64,000 nucleotides of DNA, from assembly GCF_000719115.1 (NCBI RefSeq), contig NZ_JOEA01000028.1, positions 1-64,000 of the forward strand, read 5' to 3'. The translations under genes were made by a program, and so were the position numbers. Each line of letters begins with the position of its first letter. The stretch's first letter is position 1. This document shows positions 38,021-46,995 of this stretch, one piece after another. This DNA comes from Lentzea albidocapillata. GTDB lineage: Bacteria; Actinomycetota; Actinomycetes; Mycobacteriales; Pseudonocardiaceae. The notes under the pieces were generated by a model that worked only from the letters and a program-made list of their open reading frames with translations, did not search any database and was not told where the DNA came from.

Positions 38021-39049
38021 TTATCGAGGAGGCGCCGCGCGGCGGTAACCGGCGTCCAGCCGCCCACCCGCGGACACCAGGACGGCCTCCACGACGGCGA
38101 TGAACCGCTCGGCGCCCTCGCCCCGCACCAACGCCCGGTAGGCGTCCACGAGCTCATCCTCTTTGGCGTCGAGCAGCCGGCGCAGCAGCCACTTGCCGTG
38201 CCCGAGCCACCGGTTCTGCATGACCAGGGCGAGCTCTCCCGCGCAGCTCAGCAGTCTGGCCGCGACGAACAGACGCTCGTCCTCGTCCCGTGCGCCGATC
38301 AGGTCCTCGAGCAGGTCCGTGGTGCCGTAGCGACGGTCTTCCAGCTCAGTGACCGTCGCAGGAGGAGGGCCCGCATCGAGCAGGACGCGTGCCTCGGACC
38401 GCATGCGCTGACCAGTGCCGTCGGCGTCGAGCATGAGGAACCCCTCGGCGCACATGTGCAGCAACGGAGGCCGCCGGCCCTCGGTGTCACGTGCCACGAA
38501 GTCCTGGAACGACTCGATCGTGTGACAGAACAGCTCGACCGGCCAGCCGCGGTACCGCAGGGTCTCGCGGAACGCGCCGGGCAGGTCGTCGACGATCACG
38601 ACCATGTCCAGGTCGGAATTCGCCGTGTAGTTGCCCGCCGCCACGCTGCCGCCGAGGAACGCCGCCCTCGCGAGCGGGTACTTGACGTCGAGCAGGTCTC
38701 GCGCGACCTGCACCGGGTCCTTGTCCCAGTCCAGCGGGTGGCCGGTGACGTAGTAGTCCTCGTCGGGGTTCAGCGGGCCGAGCACGTGCTCGATGCACGG
38801 CCGGATCGCGGGGAGCACCTCGTGGAGGTCCACCAGCCACGGGTTGTCCTCGGCGTCGAAGAACGGCCTGATCGTCAGGAACTGGGCTCGCGAGATCTCC
38901 CGCACGCTGACCGGTGGCCCGCTGCGGTGCTTCGCGTAGCCCTTCAGGCGCCAACCCATGTTGTCGCCGTAGGCATGCCTGACCTCGTCCTGGTCCCCCG
39001 CCACGCGTTCATTCTTACTTGACGAGGTCGTCCGGACGAATTCAGTCAC
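38021..39049 (-). CDS. Nucleotidyltransferase-fold protein
   Basis: Protein of 342 residues. The central motif GGSVAAGNYTANSDLDMVV (near residue 133) is the nucleotidyltransferase GSxxxGxxxxxSDxD signature, with metal-binding aspartates in SDLD. A third acid is expected near VELFCH. The C-terminal 120 residues are helical. The substrate (tRNA, antibiotic, protein or toxin target) is not evident. The start is uncertain: ATG 38959 (MGWRLKGY) would shorten it by 30 residues. Confidence 0.82.
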   Translation of the reverse strand: MTEFVRTTSSSKNERVAGDQDEVRHAYGDNMGWRLKGYAKHRSGPPVSVREISRAQFLTIRPFFDAEDNPWLVDLHEVLPAIRPCIEHVLGPLNPDEDYYVTGHPLDWDKDPVQVARDLLDVKYPLARAAFLGGSVAAGNYTANSDLDMVVIVDDLPGAFRETLRYRGWPVELFCHTIESFQDFVARDTEGRRPPLLHMCAEGFLMLDADGTGQRMRSEARVLLDAGPPPATVTELEDRRYGTTDLLEDLIGARDEDERLFVAARLLSCAGELALVMQNRWLGHGKWLLRRLLDAKEDELVDAYRALVRGEGAERFIAVVEAVLVSAGGRLDAGYRRAAPPR

Positions 39050-39094
39050 ACGCCACCTCCGGCGAACGGCCCAGCGGACCGTCCTCTCGCGACC

Positions 39095-40258
39095 TCAGAA
39101 GAAGTCCGCGAGCCGGGGCGTGCCGGACGAGCCGGTGAGCTGGTCGAGCACCACCGCGTCGGCCGGGTCGCCCTCCAGCAAACCCCCGCGCCGCAACGCA
39201 TGCGTGTTCTGCGCGCCGGAGAACCACGGACCGAGCGCCCGCGCGTGCAACCGCACCGCGCCGGTGCCGCCGGGTTCGACGCGCACCGAGCCGTCCTCCA
39301 CGACAACACGCTGGAGACCCGCGTGCCATGGGGCGTGGTCGTCGATGATCTCCAGGTCCACCGCGGCGTTCGCGAGGCGCGGCCAGCCCCGGGCGGCCAC
39401 GGCGGCGGGCAGGTCGACGACGCGCTGCATCCAGGTCGAGGTCCACACCGAGTGGCGCATCGGCGTGCTGCCCAGGAAGCCGATCGTCGCCGGGTCGGTG
39501 ATCCGCAGGTCGATCGCTTCCAGCGTGCCCGCCCACGACGCCAGCGAGGCGAGGAGGTTGAGCTGGGCCTCGACGTCGACGCCGATGAGGTCGTCGACCT
39601 TGAGCCGGCCCATGTCGCCGCCGGGCTCGCGCTGGGCCGTCAGGTAGCCGCGCAGGCCGTTCGGGCCGGGCAGCACGCTCACCAGGTCCATCTCCAGGAC
39701 CTTGTCGACGTCGATACGCGGCGGCCTGCGGTCGGCCATGCCGTCGATCGTCCGCGCCACCTCCAGATAGCACGCGTGCAGGGCGGGGAGGTCGCTCTCC
39801 TCCGCCGGGCGCGAGGGAATCAGCTCGGCGGGCTTCGGAACGGTGAGCAGCCTGTCCATCGGCAGCTCGACCCACTCGAAGACCCCGGCGCGTTCCCAGC
39901 CGCGGCGCCGGTACAGGGTCGGCACGGTCGCGTAGAGCGCCGAGAGCGGCTGGCCGTGCTCCCTCATCGTGGCCAGCGCGGCGTCGAGCAGCGCGTTCGC
40001 GATCCCCCGGCCACGATAGGCACCGTCGACGGCGACACCGCCGATCCCGCCCATGGGGACCGCGGCGCCGCCGTAGAACTGCGCGTACGAGCCGATGCCG
40101 AGCACACCCGCGACCCGGCCGTCGATCTCGGCGAGAAGTCCGTGCGTACCGGGCCTCAGCAGCGGTCCCGACGGCTTGGTGCCGTTGAACGCGACCTTGC
40201 GCAGCCGGAACACGGCGTCGCGGTCGTCCTCGGTGAACTCGCGGATGTGCACGAACAA
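39095..40258 (-). CDS. Eis-family GNAT N-acetyltransferase
   Basis: Protein of 387 residues: an N-terminal GNAT domain with acetyl-CoA loop VDGAYRGRGIANAL, a second GNAT-like domain and a C-terminal SCP2-like region ending at LADFF. In Eis the C-terminal carboxylate takes part in catalysis, and the final Phe here is where it should be. Possible substrates are aminoglycosides, polyamines or protein lysines. Confidence 0.9.
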   Translation of the reverse strand: MFVHIREFTEDDRDAVFRLRKVAFNGTKPSGPLLRPGTHGLLAEIDGRVAGVLGIGSYAQFYGGAAVPMGGIGGVAVDGAYRGRGIANALLDAALATMREHGQPLSALYATVPTLYRRRGWERAGVFEWVELPMDRLLTVPKPAELIPSRPAEESDLPALHACYLEVARTIDGMADRRPPRIDVDKVLEMDLVSVLPGPNGLRGYLTAQREPGGDMGRLKVDDLIGVDVEAQLNLLASLASWAGTLEAIDLRITDPATIGFLGSTPMRHSVWTSTWMQRVVDLPAAVAARGWPRLANAAVDLEIIDDHAPWHAGLQRVVVEDGSVRVEPGGTGAVRLHARALGPWFSGAQNTHALRRGGLLEGDPADAVVLDQLTGSSGTPRLADFF

Positions 40259-40262
40259 CTAT

Positions 40263-41084
40263 CTACCAGGAAAAGAAGCCCTGGCCCGTCTTCTTCCCCA
40301 GCTCACCCTGGGCAACCTTGTCCCGCAGCAGTTGCGGCGGATCGAACCGCGGCCCGAGCTCGGCCGCGAGGTGCTCGGCGATCGCCAGCCGCACGTCGAG
40401 TCCGACCAGGTCGGTGAGCTCCAGCGGGCCCATCGGCCAGCGGTAGCCGAGCTTCATGCCGGTGTCGATGTCCGCGGCGGAGGCGACGCCCTCCTCCAGC
40501 ATGCGAATCGCTTCCATGCCGACGGCGACGCCCAGCCGTGAGGTCGCGAACCCCGGCGAGTCGCGCACCTCGATGACGGTCTTGCCCATCTCCTCGGCCC
40601 AGGTCCGCGCCTTGGCCACGTTCGCGGGGTCGACGCCCTCGTGGTGGACGAGCTCGACGAGCTGCTGCACCGGGACGGGGTTGAAGAAGTGCATGCCCAG
40701 CACGCGTTCGCCGGGCAGGCCGGCGGCGATCTCGGAGATCGACAGCGACGACGTGTTGGAGGCGAGGATCGCGTCCGGGCACTTCTCGGCCGCGAACCCC
40801 AGGACCTTCTGCTTCAGCGGCACGTTCTCCGGCACGGCCTCGATGACCAGCTCGGCGTCCGCGGGCGGCTCGGCCACGGTCAGGTTCGCCAGCAGTTCGT
40901 CGGCGTCGCGGTCCTTGAGCTTGCCCTTGGCCTCGGCCCGGTGCAGCGAAGCCTTCACACCGAGGAACCCGGCGTTCGCCCGTTCGGCATCGGCCTCGAC
41001 GAGCCAGACCTGGTGCTCGTTCGCCAGCAGGAGGTGCGCGATGCCCGCGCCCATCGTGCCGCCACCGATGACGACGGCCTTCAC
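40263..41084 (-). CDS. 3-hydroxyacyl-CoA dehydrogenase family protein
   Basis: NAD-dependent dehydrogenase of 273 residues. The Rossmann motif VIGGGTMGAGIA opens the protein. The catalytic His lies in MHFFNPVPV, and the GRWP-like GYRWPMGPLELTD segment is in the C-terminal domain. The family includes 3-hydroxybutyryl-CoA dehydrogenase (PaaH). The GTG start overlaps the upstream EthD gene by 4 bases. Confidence 0.92.
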   Translation of the reverse strand: MKAVVIGGGTMGAGIAHLLLANEHQVWLVEADAERANAGFLGVKASLHRAEAKGKLKDRDADELLANLTVAEPPADAELVIEAVPENVPLKQKVLGFAAEKCPDAILASNTSSLSISEIAAGLPGERVLGMHFFNPVPVQQLVELVHHEGVDPANVAKARTWAEEMGKTVIEVRDSPGFATSRLGVAVGMEAIRMLEEGVASAADIDTGMKLGYRWPMGPLELTDLVGLDVRLAIAEHLAAELGPRFDPPQLLRDKVAQGELGKKTGQGFFSW

Positions 41085-41398
41085 GAAACCACCTCGGCGC
41101 TGAACATGGCGACGAGCTCCATGCCACCGATCTCGGCGAGGTTGGCGCCCGAGGTGGCCCACTCCGGCGACTGCAGGACGGCCTTGAACGACGCCTCGGA
41201 CTCGAAGTACATCTCCGCGATCAGGTGCGGCTCGTTCTCACCGAGGAAGCCCGCCAGGAACACCTGTTGCACCTTGGCGACCTCGGCGCGGACCAGGCCG
41301 GGAACCGAGTTCACGATCGGCAGGTGCGACTCGAAGTACTTCTGGTCGAAGCCCTCGGGGTCGGCCGGCTTCCTGTACAGCGCGATGTACTTGATCAT
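41081..41398 (-). CDS. EthD family small protein
   Basis: Dimeric alpha-beta barrel protein of 105 residues, opening MIKYIALYRKP and containing YFESEASFKAVLQSPEW. EthD-type proteins serve in oxidative degradation or act as small oxygenases. I chose the ATG at 41398, 9 bases after GGAGGA. It is coupled to the dehydrogenase by a 4-base overlap. Confidence 0.87.
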   Translation of the reverse strand: MIKYIALYRKPADPEGFDQKYFESHLPIVNSVPGLVRAEVAKVQQVFLAGFLGENEPHLIAEMYFESEASFKAVLQSPEWATSGANLAEIGGMELVAMFSAEVVS

Positions 41399-41472
41399 GT
41401 GACACCATCCTCCTCGACTCGCCGAGCACTGTAACGCCCGGAGCACCCGCGGGGCTGAGGCACGATGGTGAG

Positions 41473-42120
41473 GTGCGGATCATCCTGCTGCGCCACGGAC
41501 AGAGCCTCGGCAACGTCGACGAGCTCGCCTACTGCCGCATCCCCGACCACGCCCTGCCGCTCACCGGGACCGGCGAGGATGAGGCGCGCGCCGCCGGACC
41601 GACGATCAAGGCCCTGATCGGCGACAGCCCGGTCGCGGCCTACGTCTCCCCGTACACGAGGACGAGGCACACGTTCGACCTGCTCGGCATCGAGGCGGAA
41701 CGGATCGTCACCGAGCCGAGGGTGCGCGAGCAGGACTGGGGCAACCTCCAGGACCCGGTGCAGCAGGAGGTGCTCAAGCACCAGCGGCACGCGTTCGGCC
41801 ACTTCTTCTTCCGGCTGCCCAACGGCGAGTCCGGCGCGGACGTGGACGACCGGGTGGCGGCGTTCCTCGACGGCCTGGAAGTGCGGCTGCACCAGGACGA
41901 GTCGCATCCCAAGACGGTGCTGGTCGTGTCGCACGGCCTGACGATCAGGCTGCTGTGCCGCAGGCTCTTCGACTGGAGCATCGACCTGTTCGAGTCACTG
42001 TCCAATCCGGACACATGCGAGAACCGCGTGCTCGACCACAACGGCACGGGGTGGAGGCTGGACCGCCCTTTCGACCAGTGGCGCGACTCACCGGACGGAA
42101 CGGTCCAGCACCCCGTCTAG
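41473..42120 (+). CDS. Histidine phosphatase family protein
   Basis: Phosphoglycerate mutase-like phosphatase of 215 residues. RHGQSLGN at the N-terminus carries the phosphorylated histidine, and VVSHGLTIR near residue 155 carries the second histidine. An acidic general-base Glu lies in EQDW. The substrate is unknown. Its 3' end overlaps the convergent rpmF by 4 bases. Confidence 0.9.
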   Translation: MRIILLRHGQSLGNVDELAYCRIPDHALPLTGTGEDEARAAGPTIKALIGDSPVAAYVSPYTRTRHTFDLLGIEAERIVTEPRVREQDWGNLQDPVQQEVLKHQRHAFGHFFFRLPNGESGADVDDRVAAFLDGLEVRLHQDESHPKTVLVVSHGLTIRLLCRRLFDWSIDLFESLSNPDTCENRVLDHNGTGWRLDRPFDQWRDSPDGTVQHPV

Positions 42121-42278
42121 ATAAGCCCGCGCTTGTAGGCCGCGACAAGCCGGCGCGGCACGAGAAGCTCCTTGCCGTCCAACGTCCGCACGCGCACCAG
42201 ATCCGGTGCGGTGGCCTTCCACTGCGAACGGCGGTGGCGGGTGTTGGACCTGGACGTCTTGCGCTTGGGAACGGCCAT
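42117..42278 (-). CDS. rpmF: 50S ribosomal protein L32, zinc-free form
   Basis: Ribosomal protein of 53 residues opening [12 protein letters not shown]. It lacks the four cysteines of the zinc-binding form, so it would replace it when zinc is scarce. It overlaps rpmE2 by one base (TGATG) and belongs to the minus-strand arm of the zinc-starvation locus. Confidence 0.93.
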   Translation of the reverse strand: MAVPKRKTSRSNTRHRRSQWKATAPDLVRVRTLDGKELLVPRRLVAAYKRGLI

Positions 42279-42529
42279 CAGCGCTCTCGCTTTCCATAGC
42301 GGCGGTTGAACTTCTCGACCCGGCCGGCGGTGTCCACGAGCCGTTGCGTGCCCGTCCAGAACGGGTGCGAGTCGGCGGTGATGTCGACGACGAGCAACGG
42401 GTAGGAGTTGCCGTCCTCCCACTCGATCGTCCTGGACGACTTCGCGGTCGAGCGAGTCAGGAACGTCTTGCCGGTGGACGCGTCCTGAAAGACCACCGGG
42501 TGGTAGTCGGGGTGGATTCCGGGCTTCAT
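42278..42529 (-). CDS. rpmE2: 50S ribosomal protein L31 type B, zinc-free
   Basis: Ribosomal protein of 83 residues with the type B opening [14 protein letters not shown] and the central [14 protein letters not shown]. It has no cysteines. The start ATG at 42529 overlaps the CobW-like gene by 4 bases, so all three genes of this arm are coupled. Confidence 0.94.
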   Translation of the reverse strand: MKPGIHPDYHPVVFQDASTGKTFLTRSTAKSSRTIEWEDGNSYPLLVVDITADSHPFWTGTQRLVDTAGRVEKFNRRYGKRER

Positions 42530-43410
42530 ATCGCCAGCTTTCGGATCGAGTCCACGAAGGACAGTTCGTCGTCGGTGAGCAGCGCTTCGGTGAACGCCGC
42601 GGTGATGGAGTCCGGTTCGCCCAGGGTGATCGCCACGATCTGGGTGGTCCGGCCTCCGAGCGGCCCGCCCTCGCCGACGTGCAGGCCGCAGCCCGCGGAT
42701 TCCAGGTGCAGCGCGACGTCCGGCTCGTCCGCCACCCAGAGCCGGCCGCGCGAGCGCACGACCGTTCCGTCCAGCAACGAGTCGAGCGCGTCGTTCAGAC
42801 GTGCCGGGTGAAACGGCCGGTCTGCCGTGAAAACCGCTGTCGAGACACCACATTCGGGCGTCAGAGGCATCAGCCGTGGCCGGGTGCTCTTGCGCACGAC
42901 CACCGTCTCGGGCGTGCAGCGGTGTGCGCCGGGAGCGAGCCGGTCGAGCACGGCGAGCGTGCGTTCGTCCGCGTCTCCCTGCAGCACCAGCACATCCGCG
43001 GCCTCGGCCTGCGCGACGACGACCTGAGCCACCGTGCGTTGGTCACTGACCATCGAGGCGTCGCCCAGGGCATCGTCCAGCCAGGTCGCCGCGTCGAGCA
43101 CGGTGATCACGCACTCGACGTCGACGCCGAGCTTGCGGCGCACCGCGTCCGGCTCCAGCAGCGGGTCCAGGTGCAGCACGACCGTGTGGCCCTTCAGGGC
43201 GGCGAGCAGCTCACGCAGGTCCTCCCGCACGGTGCAGGACGCACAGCCGTGCAGCAGGTCGATGTCAGTCGCAACGCCGTCGACCCAGCGCCGCACGCAC
43301 GTTTCCGCAGCTACGTGACGCACGAGCACCGAACCGGGCCGGTCGCGCCACACCCGCACGGCGACGTCGTGGTCGACCAGCCCCGCCACCATAACGACAA
43401 CGGTTTCCAT
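42526..43410 (-). CDS. COG0523-like (CobW) protein lacking the P-loop; Mrf-like candidate
   Basis: Protein of 294 residues. The C-terminal CobW_C-like domain and the [11 protein letters not shown] motif, corresponding to the CxCC metal site of COG0523 proteins, are kept. The expected N-terminal Walker A (GxxxxGKT) is replaced by [16 protein letters not shown], so GTP hydrolysis is unlikely. It is the first gene of the arm with rpmE2 and rpmF, divergent from the L28-S18 operon. Mycobacterial Mrf, which recruits the hibernation factor to ribosomes under zinc starvation, has the same kind of neighbourhood; homology to it is my inference. Confidence 0.78.
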   Translation of the reverse strand: METVVVMVAGLVDHDVAVRVWRDRPGSVLVRHVAAETCVRRWVDGVATDIDLLHGCASCTVREDLRELLAALKGHTVVLHLDPLLEPDAVRRKLGVDVECVITVLDAATWLDDALGDASMVSDQRTVAQVVVAQAEAADVLVLQGDADERTLAVLDRLAPGAHRCTPETVVVRKSTRPRLMPLTPECGVSTAVFTADRPFHPARLNDALDSLLDGTVVRSRGRLWVADEPDVALHLESAGCGLHVGEGGPLGGRTTQIVAITLGEPDSITAAFTEALLTDDELSFVDSIRKLAI

Positions 43411-43425
43411 GTGAGGTACCGTAGA

Positions 43426-43445
43426 TGAAAACGAAAGTCGTTTCA
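43426..43445. promoter_or_regulatory. Probable Zur box between divergent operons
   Basis: TGAAAACGAAAGTCGTTTCA is an imperfect palindrome in the 63-base gap between the CobW-like gene and rpmB. Its A/T composition and TGAAA...TTTCA ends match Zur-type operators that control zinc-free ribosomal protein genes. It lies upstream of both operons, so one repressor would silence both arms when zinc is plentiful. Confidence 0.7.
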
Positions 43446-43473
43446 ATCTGAGTCCATCTTTCTGGAGGTACTC

Positions 43474-43704
43474 GTGCGCTGCCAGCTGACCGGCCGTGAG
43501 CCGGGCTTCGGCAACCGCGTCTCGCACTCACAACGCAAGACGCGGCGCCGGTGGAACCCGAACGTCCAGCGCAAGCGGTACTTCGTGCCGTCGCTGAACA
43601 GGTTCGTGACGCTGACGCTGTCCGTGAAGGGCATCAAGACCGTCGACAAGATGGGCATCGAGGCCGCCGTGGCCCAGCTCCGCACGCAGGGGGTGAAGGT
43701 CTGA
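43474..43704 (+). CDS. rpmB: 50S ribosomal protein L28, zinc-free paralogue
   Basis: Protein of 76 residues starting at GTG, with the L28 opening [17 protein letters not shown]. It has only one cysteine and no CxxC pairs. It is the first gene of the plus-strand arm and ends one base into rpmG. Confidence 0.92.
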   Translation: MRCQLTGREPGFGNRVSHSQRKTRRRWNPNVQRKRYFVPSLNRFVTLTLSVKGIKTVDKMGIEAAVAQLRTQGVKV

Positions 43705-43871
43705 TGGCCAAGAGCACCGATGTCCGGCCGATCATCAAGATGAGGTCGACCGCCGGAACCGGCTACACCTACGTGACCCGCAAGAACCGCCGCAACGACC
43801 CGGACCGGATGGTGCTGCGCAAGTACGACCCGGTGGCGCGCAGGCACGTCGAGTTCAAAGAGGAGCGCTGA
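43704..43871 (+). CDS. rpmG: 50S ribosomal protein L33, zinc-free paralogue
   Basis: Protein of 55 residues opening MAKSTDVRP and containing [16 protein letters not shown]. No cysteines are present, so no zinc ribbon. It overlaps rpmB by one base. Confidence 0.93.
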   Translation: MAKSTDVRPIIKMRSTAGTGYTYVTRKNRRNDPDRMVLRKYDPVARRHVEFKEER

Positions 43872-43875
43872 GGAC

Positions 43876-44169
43876 GTGGCGAAGAAGTCGAAGATCGCGG
43901 CGGACCTGCGCAGGCGCGAGGTCGTGGCGCGCTACGCGGAACGACGGGCAGAGCTCAAGGAGATGCTGCGGCACCCGGAGACGCGCGCGGAAGCGTTGCA
44001 GGGCCTGCAGAAGCTGCCGCGGGACGCGTCGCCGACCCGGTTGCGCAACCGCGACGTCGTGGACGGGCGGCCGCGCGCCTACAACCGGAAGTTCGGCCTG
44101 TCCCGCGTCCGGCTGCGGGAGATGGCCCACCGCGGTGAGCTGCCCGGCGTCTCGAAGGCGAGCTGGTGA
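43876..44169 (+). CDS. rpsN: 30S ribosomal protein S14, zinc-free paralogue
   Basis: Protein of 97 residues of the long S14 class: [15 protein letters not shown] at the start and [19 protein letters not shown] near the end. The CxxC pairs of the zinc form are missing. It overlaps rpsR by one base. Confidence 0.94.
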   Translation: MAKKSKIAADLRRREVVARYAERRAELKEMLRHPETRAEALQGLQKLPRDASPTRLRNRDVVDGRPRAYNRKFGLSRVRLREMAHRGELPGVSKASW

Positions 44170-44399
44170 TGCGCGAGAAGAAGCCGCTCAAGCGCAGGCA
44201 GAACCTGCTCGCGAAGGAGGGCGTGACCGTCGTCGACTGGAAGGACGTCACGCTGCTGCGCAAGTTCCTCTCGGACCGGGGCAAGATCCGGTCCCGCCGG
44301 GTGACCGGCCTGACGCCGCAGCAGCAGCGTCAGGTCGCCACGGCGATCAGGAACGCACGGGAGATGGCCTTGTTGCCGTACCCGTCACAAGCGCGATGA
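44169..44399 (+). CDS. rpsR: 30S ribosomal protein S18, zinc-free paralogue
   Basis: Protein of 76 residues with [25 protein letters not shown] typical of S18 and no cysteines. I chose the ATG at 44169 (coupled TGATG) over the GTG just upstream. It ends the rpmB-rpmG-rpsN-rpsR arm. Confidence 0.93.
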   Translation: MREKKPLKRRQNLLAKEGVTVVDWKDVTLLRKFLSDRGKIRSRRVTGLTPQQQRQVATAIRNAREMALLPYPSQAR

Positions 44400-44703
44400 C
44401 CCGCACCGCCGCGCTGGCCAGGAAGGCCAGCGCGGCGAGCTGCACCAGCAACGCGAGCACCCAGGTCGTGTGTTCGTCGACCGTCAGATCGCCTCGAACA
44501 CCCACCAGGAAGGTCGCGTAGAGGCCCCAGCACTGCAGCGCGGCCAGGCCGGCGCCGACGATCGTGGTCCGCAGCGAGACGACCACCACGACGGCGGCGA
44601 GCAGGAACAGGGCGAGCAGCGGCCAGGCGCCGGTGAACGTGGCCACGCCTACTCCGCCGCCGAATCCGAGCGCCGAGCCGTAACCGCCTTTCATTCTTCG
44701 CAT
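44347..44703 (-). CDS. Small membrane protein, unknown function
   Basis: Predicted 118-residue protein with about four helices and a charged loop ([15 protein letters not shown]). The codon usage is typical of neighbours, and it fills an otherwise empty gap. It overlaps the 3' end of the convergent rpsR by 53 bases. Starts at 44703 or 44694 (MKGGYG) are equally possible. Confidence 0.7.
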   Translation of the reverse strand: MRRMKGGYGSALGFGGGVGVATFTGAWPLLALFLLAAVVVVVSLRTTIVGAGLAALQCWGLYATFLVGVRGDLTVDEHTTWVLALLVQLAALAFLASAAVRVIALVTGTATRPSPVRS

Positions 44704-44787
44704 CCGATCGGTGTATCGCCTCAGGTGAGATCAGCGCCACCTCTCCAGCGTGAAGTTGGTGCTTTCGAGTGAGGCACCATCGCACGA

Positions 44788-45420
44788 ATGAACCTGTACG
44801 ACGTGGTCCACCGCCGCAGGGACACCCGCGCCGAGTTCTCCGGTGAGGAGATCCCCGCCGACGTGCTGCGCCGGGTGCTGACCGCCGCACACGCCGCCCC
44901 CAGCGTCGGGCTGTCCCAGCCGTGGGACTTCGTGCTCGTGCGCGACGAGTCGACCCGGCGCGCCTTCCGGGACCACGTCCAGGCCGAACGCAGCGTCTTC
45001 GCAGCTCAGCTGGACCAGGAACGGGCGGAGACCTTCGCCCGCATCAAGGTCGAGGGAGTCATGGAGTCGACCCTCGGCATCGTGGTCACCTACGACCCGG
45101 ACCGGGGCTCGCCGGCGGTACTCGGCAGGCACGCGATCGCCGACGCCGGTCTGTACTCCGTGTGCCTCGCCATCCAGAACCTGTGGCTGGCCGCGACGGA
45201 AGAGGGACTCGGTGTGGGCTGGGTGAGCTTCTACCGGGAAGATGTGCTGCGCCGTCTGCTGGACATCCCCACAAGGGTCCGTCCGGTTGCGTGGCTGTGC
45301 GTCGGTCCGGTTCGATCACTGCCCGAAACTCCCGATCTGGAACGTCACGGTTGGCGCAACCGACTACCCCTCGATGACGTCCTGCACCACGATCGGTATG
45401 GGGCGCGACCGACCCGGTAG
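44788..45420 (+). CDS. bluB: 5,6-Dimethylbenzimidazole synthase
   Basis: Flavin-destructase of the nitroreductase fold, 210 residues. It makes the lower ligand of cobalamin from reduced FMN. The RRRDTRAEF opening, SVGLSQPWDFVLV and the LGVGWVSFYRED segment match BluB. No other cobalamin gene lies next to it. Confidence 0.9.
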   Translation: MNLYDVVHRRRDTRAEFSGEEIPADVLRRVLTAAHAAPSVGLSQPWDFVLVRDESTRRAFRDHVQAERSVFAAQLDQERAETFARIKVEGVMESTLGIVVTYDPDRGSPAVLGRHAIADAGLYSVCLAIQNLWLAATEEGLGVGWVSFYREDVLRRLLDIPTRVRPVAWLCVGPVRSLPETPDLERHGWRNRLPLDDVLHHDRYGARPTR

Positions 45421-45464
45421 CCTGTGCGGGCCGCTCGGCCAGTCGGAACGGAGTCGATGAACGA

Positions 45465-46964
45465 GTGGAGCAACGCGATCCGCTGGTAGCGGGCCAGATT
45501 CCGCGGCTGGACCGAGAGGTCCGCGCGTTGCTCAACGCTGGCCGCTTGCCGGAGGCGAACAGTCTTTTCGACGAGGTGGTCACCAAGGTGTCCCCCGGCG
45601 CCGACCGCTGGGTTCGATCGGCGGTGCTGGTCAACCGGGCGGTGATGGCCTGGCGCCTCGGCCGCATCCCCCTCGCTCTGGAACTGGCCGCCGAGGGGTG
45701 GACCGACCTCGACGCCGACCGTTCGGACAGCCCCGCCGTGGCCCACACGATGGGCTCCCTCGGCTATCTGATGGAGGGCATCGGCAACCGGCGCGCGGCC
45801 CTGGACATGCTGCGGCTGTCGGTGCAGGTGGCGCGTCGTGCGGGCAACACCGACGTGCTGGCCCACTGCCTGCAGCGCCTCGGCGGTTCACTCAACTTCC
45901 GCGCCTGTTCCGGACCTCCCGCGGCAGCGCCGGCGATCTTCGAGGAGGCGCTGGCGTACCTCGACGAGGGCCTCGGCATCGTCAAGGACGAGGTGCACCG
46001 GCGCGCGCTCCTGGGCGCGTGCGGACGGTCCCTGGCCGGCGTCGGTCAGCTGGACAAGGCCGAGGAGATGGGCGAGGAGACGCTGCGGCTGGCCCTGGAC
46101 GCCGACGATCTCTGGGGCATCTCGGTCGGCAACTGGGTTCTCGCCGTCGTGCGCCGCGAAAAGGGTGATTTCGACGAGGCGCGCACACTCGCGTCCCGTG
46201 CTGTGACCAGCGCCGAACGCATCAACGACACATCACTGCTGCTGCGGTTCTCGACCGAACTGGCGGACATCTGCCACTCGCTGGGTGACGCCGTGGGCGA
46301 GGCCGAGGCGTTGCGCCGGTCGATGGCCGCGTCCCGCACCGCCAGGGAGACGTTGCAGGAAGGCCTGGGCCAGGCCCTGGAGCAGCGCCGGGTGGCCGTT
46401 CAGGCACAACGGCTCGCGGTGGCGGCGCAGGAGGCCGCGGCGCGCGATCCGTTGACGGGCCTGGCGAACCGGCTCGGGCTGGAACGCGCGGCCGCCGCGT
46501 TGCTGGAGTCGACGGCGGCGCGTGGACGGGTGCCGTGGCTGGTGCTGGTCGACGTGGACTGGTTCAAGAACGTCAACGACGACGCCGGGCACGCGACGGG
46601 CGACGCGGCGTTGCGCGAGATCGCGGCGTTGCTGCGGCGCGAGTGCCGGTCGGACGACCTGGTGGCGCGCTGGGCCGGTGACGAGTTCGTGGTGCTGCTC
46701 GGGGACACCGGGCCGAACATGGACGTCGGCCCGAACGTGGCGGAGCGGATCCGTGCGGCCGTCGACGGGCACGACTGGACGATGGTGCTCGGCGCGGTCC
46801 GCCGCCCGACGGTCAGCATCGGCGTGGCGGCGGGACCGGCCAAACTGGACCAGCTGTTCGCGGCCGCCGACATGGCGCTCTACCGCGCCAAGCGGCACGG
46901 CCGCAACAGGGTCGAGGTCGAGCCCTCGGTGGACGAGGTGCCCGGGATCGTGTCCGGGAACTAG
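45465..46964 (+). CDS. TPR-GGDEF diguanylate cyclase
   Basis: Protein of 499 residues. The first 310 residues form tetratricopeptide-like helical repeats, a coiled stretch of about 40 residues follows, and the last 160 form a GGDEF domain. The active-site motif is AGDEF (near residue 405), an accepted variant of GGDEF; metal and base contacts in DVDWFKNVND and ALYRAKRHGRN are intact. No membrane segment and no EAL domain are present. It would make c-di-GMP in response to a protein partner bound by the repeats. Confidence 0.9.
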   Translation: MEQRDPLVAGQIPRLDREVRALLNAGRLPEANSLFDEVVTKVSPGADRWVRSAVLVNRAVMAWRLGRIPLALELAAEGWTDLDADRSDSPAVAHTMGSLGYLMEGIGNRRAALDMLRLSVQVARRAGNTDVLAHCLQRLGGSLNFRACSGPPAAAPAIFEEALAYLDEGLGIVKDEVHRRALLGACGRSLAGVGQLDKAEEMGEETLRLALDADDLWGISVGNWVLAVVRREKGDFDEARTLASRAVTSAERINDTSLLLRFSTELADICHSLGDAVGEAEALRRSMAASRTARETLQEGLGQALEQRRVAVQAQRLAVAAQEAAARDPLTGLANRLGLERAAAALLESTAARGRVPWLVLVDVDWFKNVNDDAGHATGDAALREIAALLRRECRSDDLVARWAGDEFVVLLGDTGPNMDVGPNVAERIRAAVDGHDWTMVLGAVRRPTVSIGVAAGPAKLDQLFAAADMALYRAKRHGRNRVEVEPSVDEVPGIVSGN

Positions 46965-46995
46965 GGGTTCCCGGCGAACGAGGGGTTCTCGGCGT

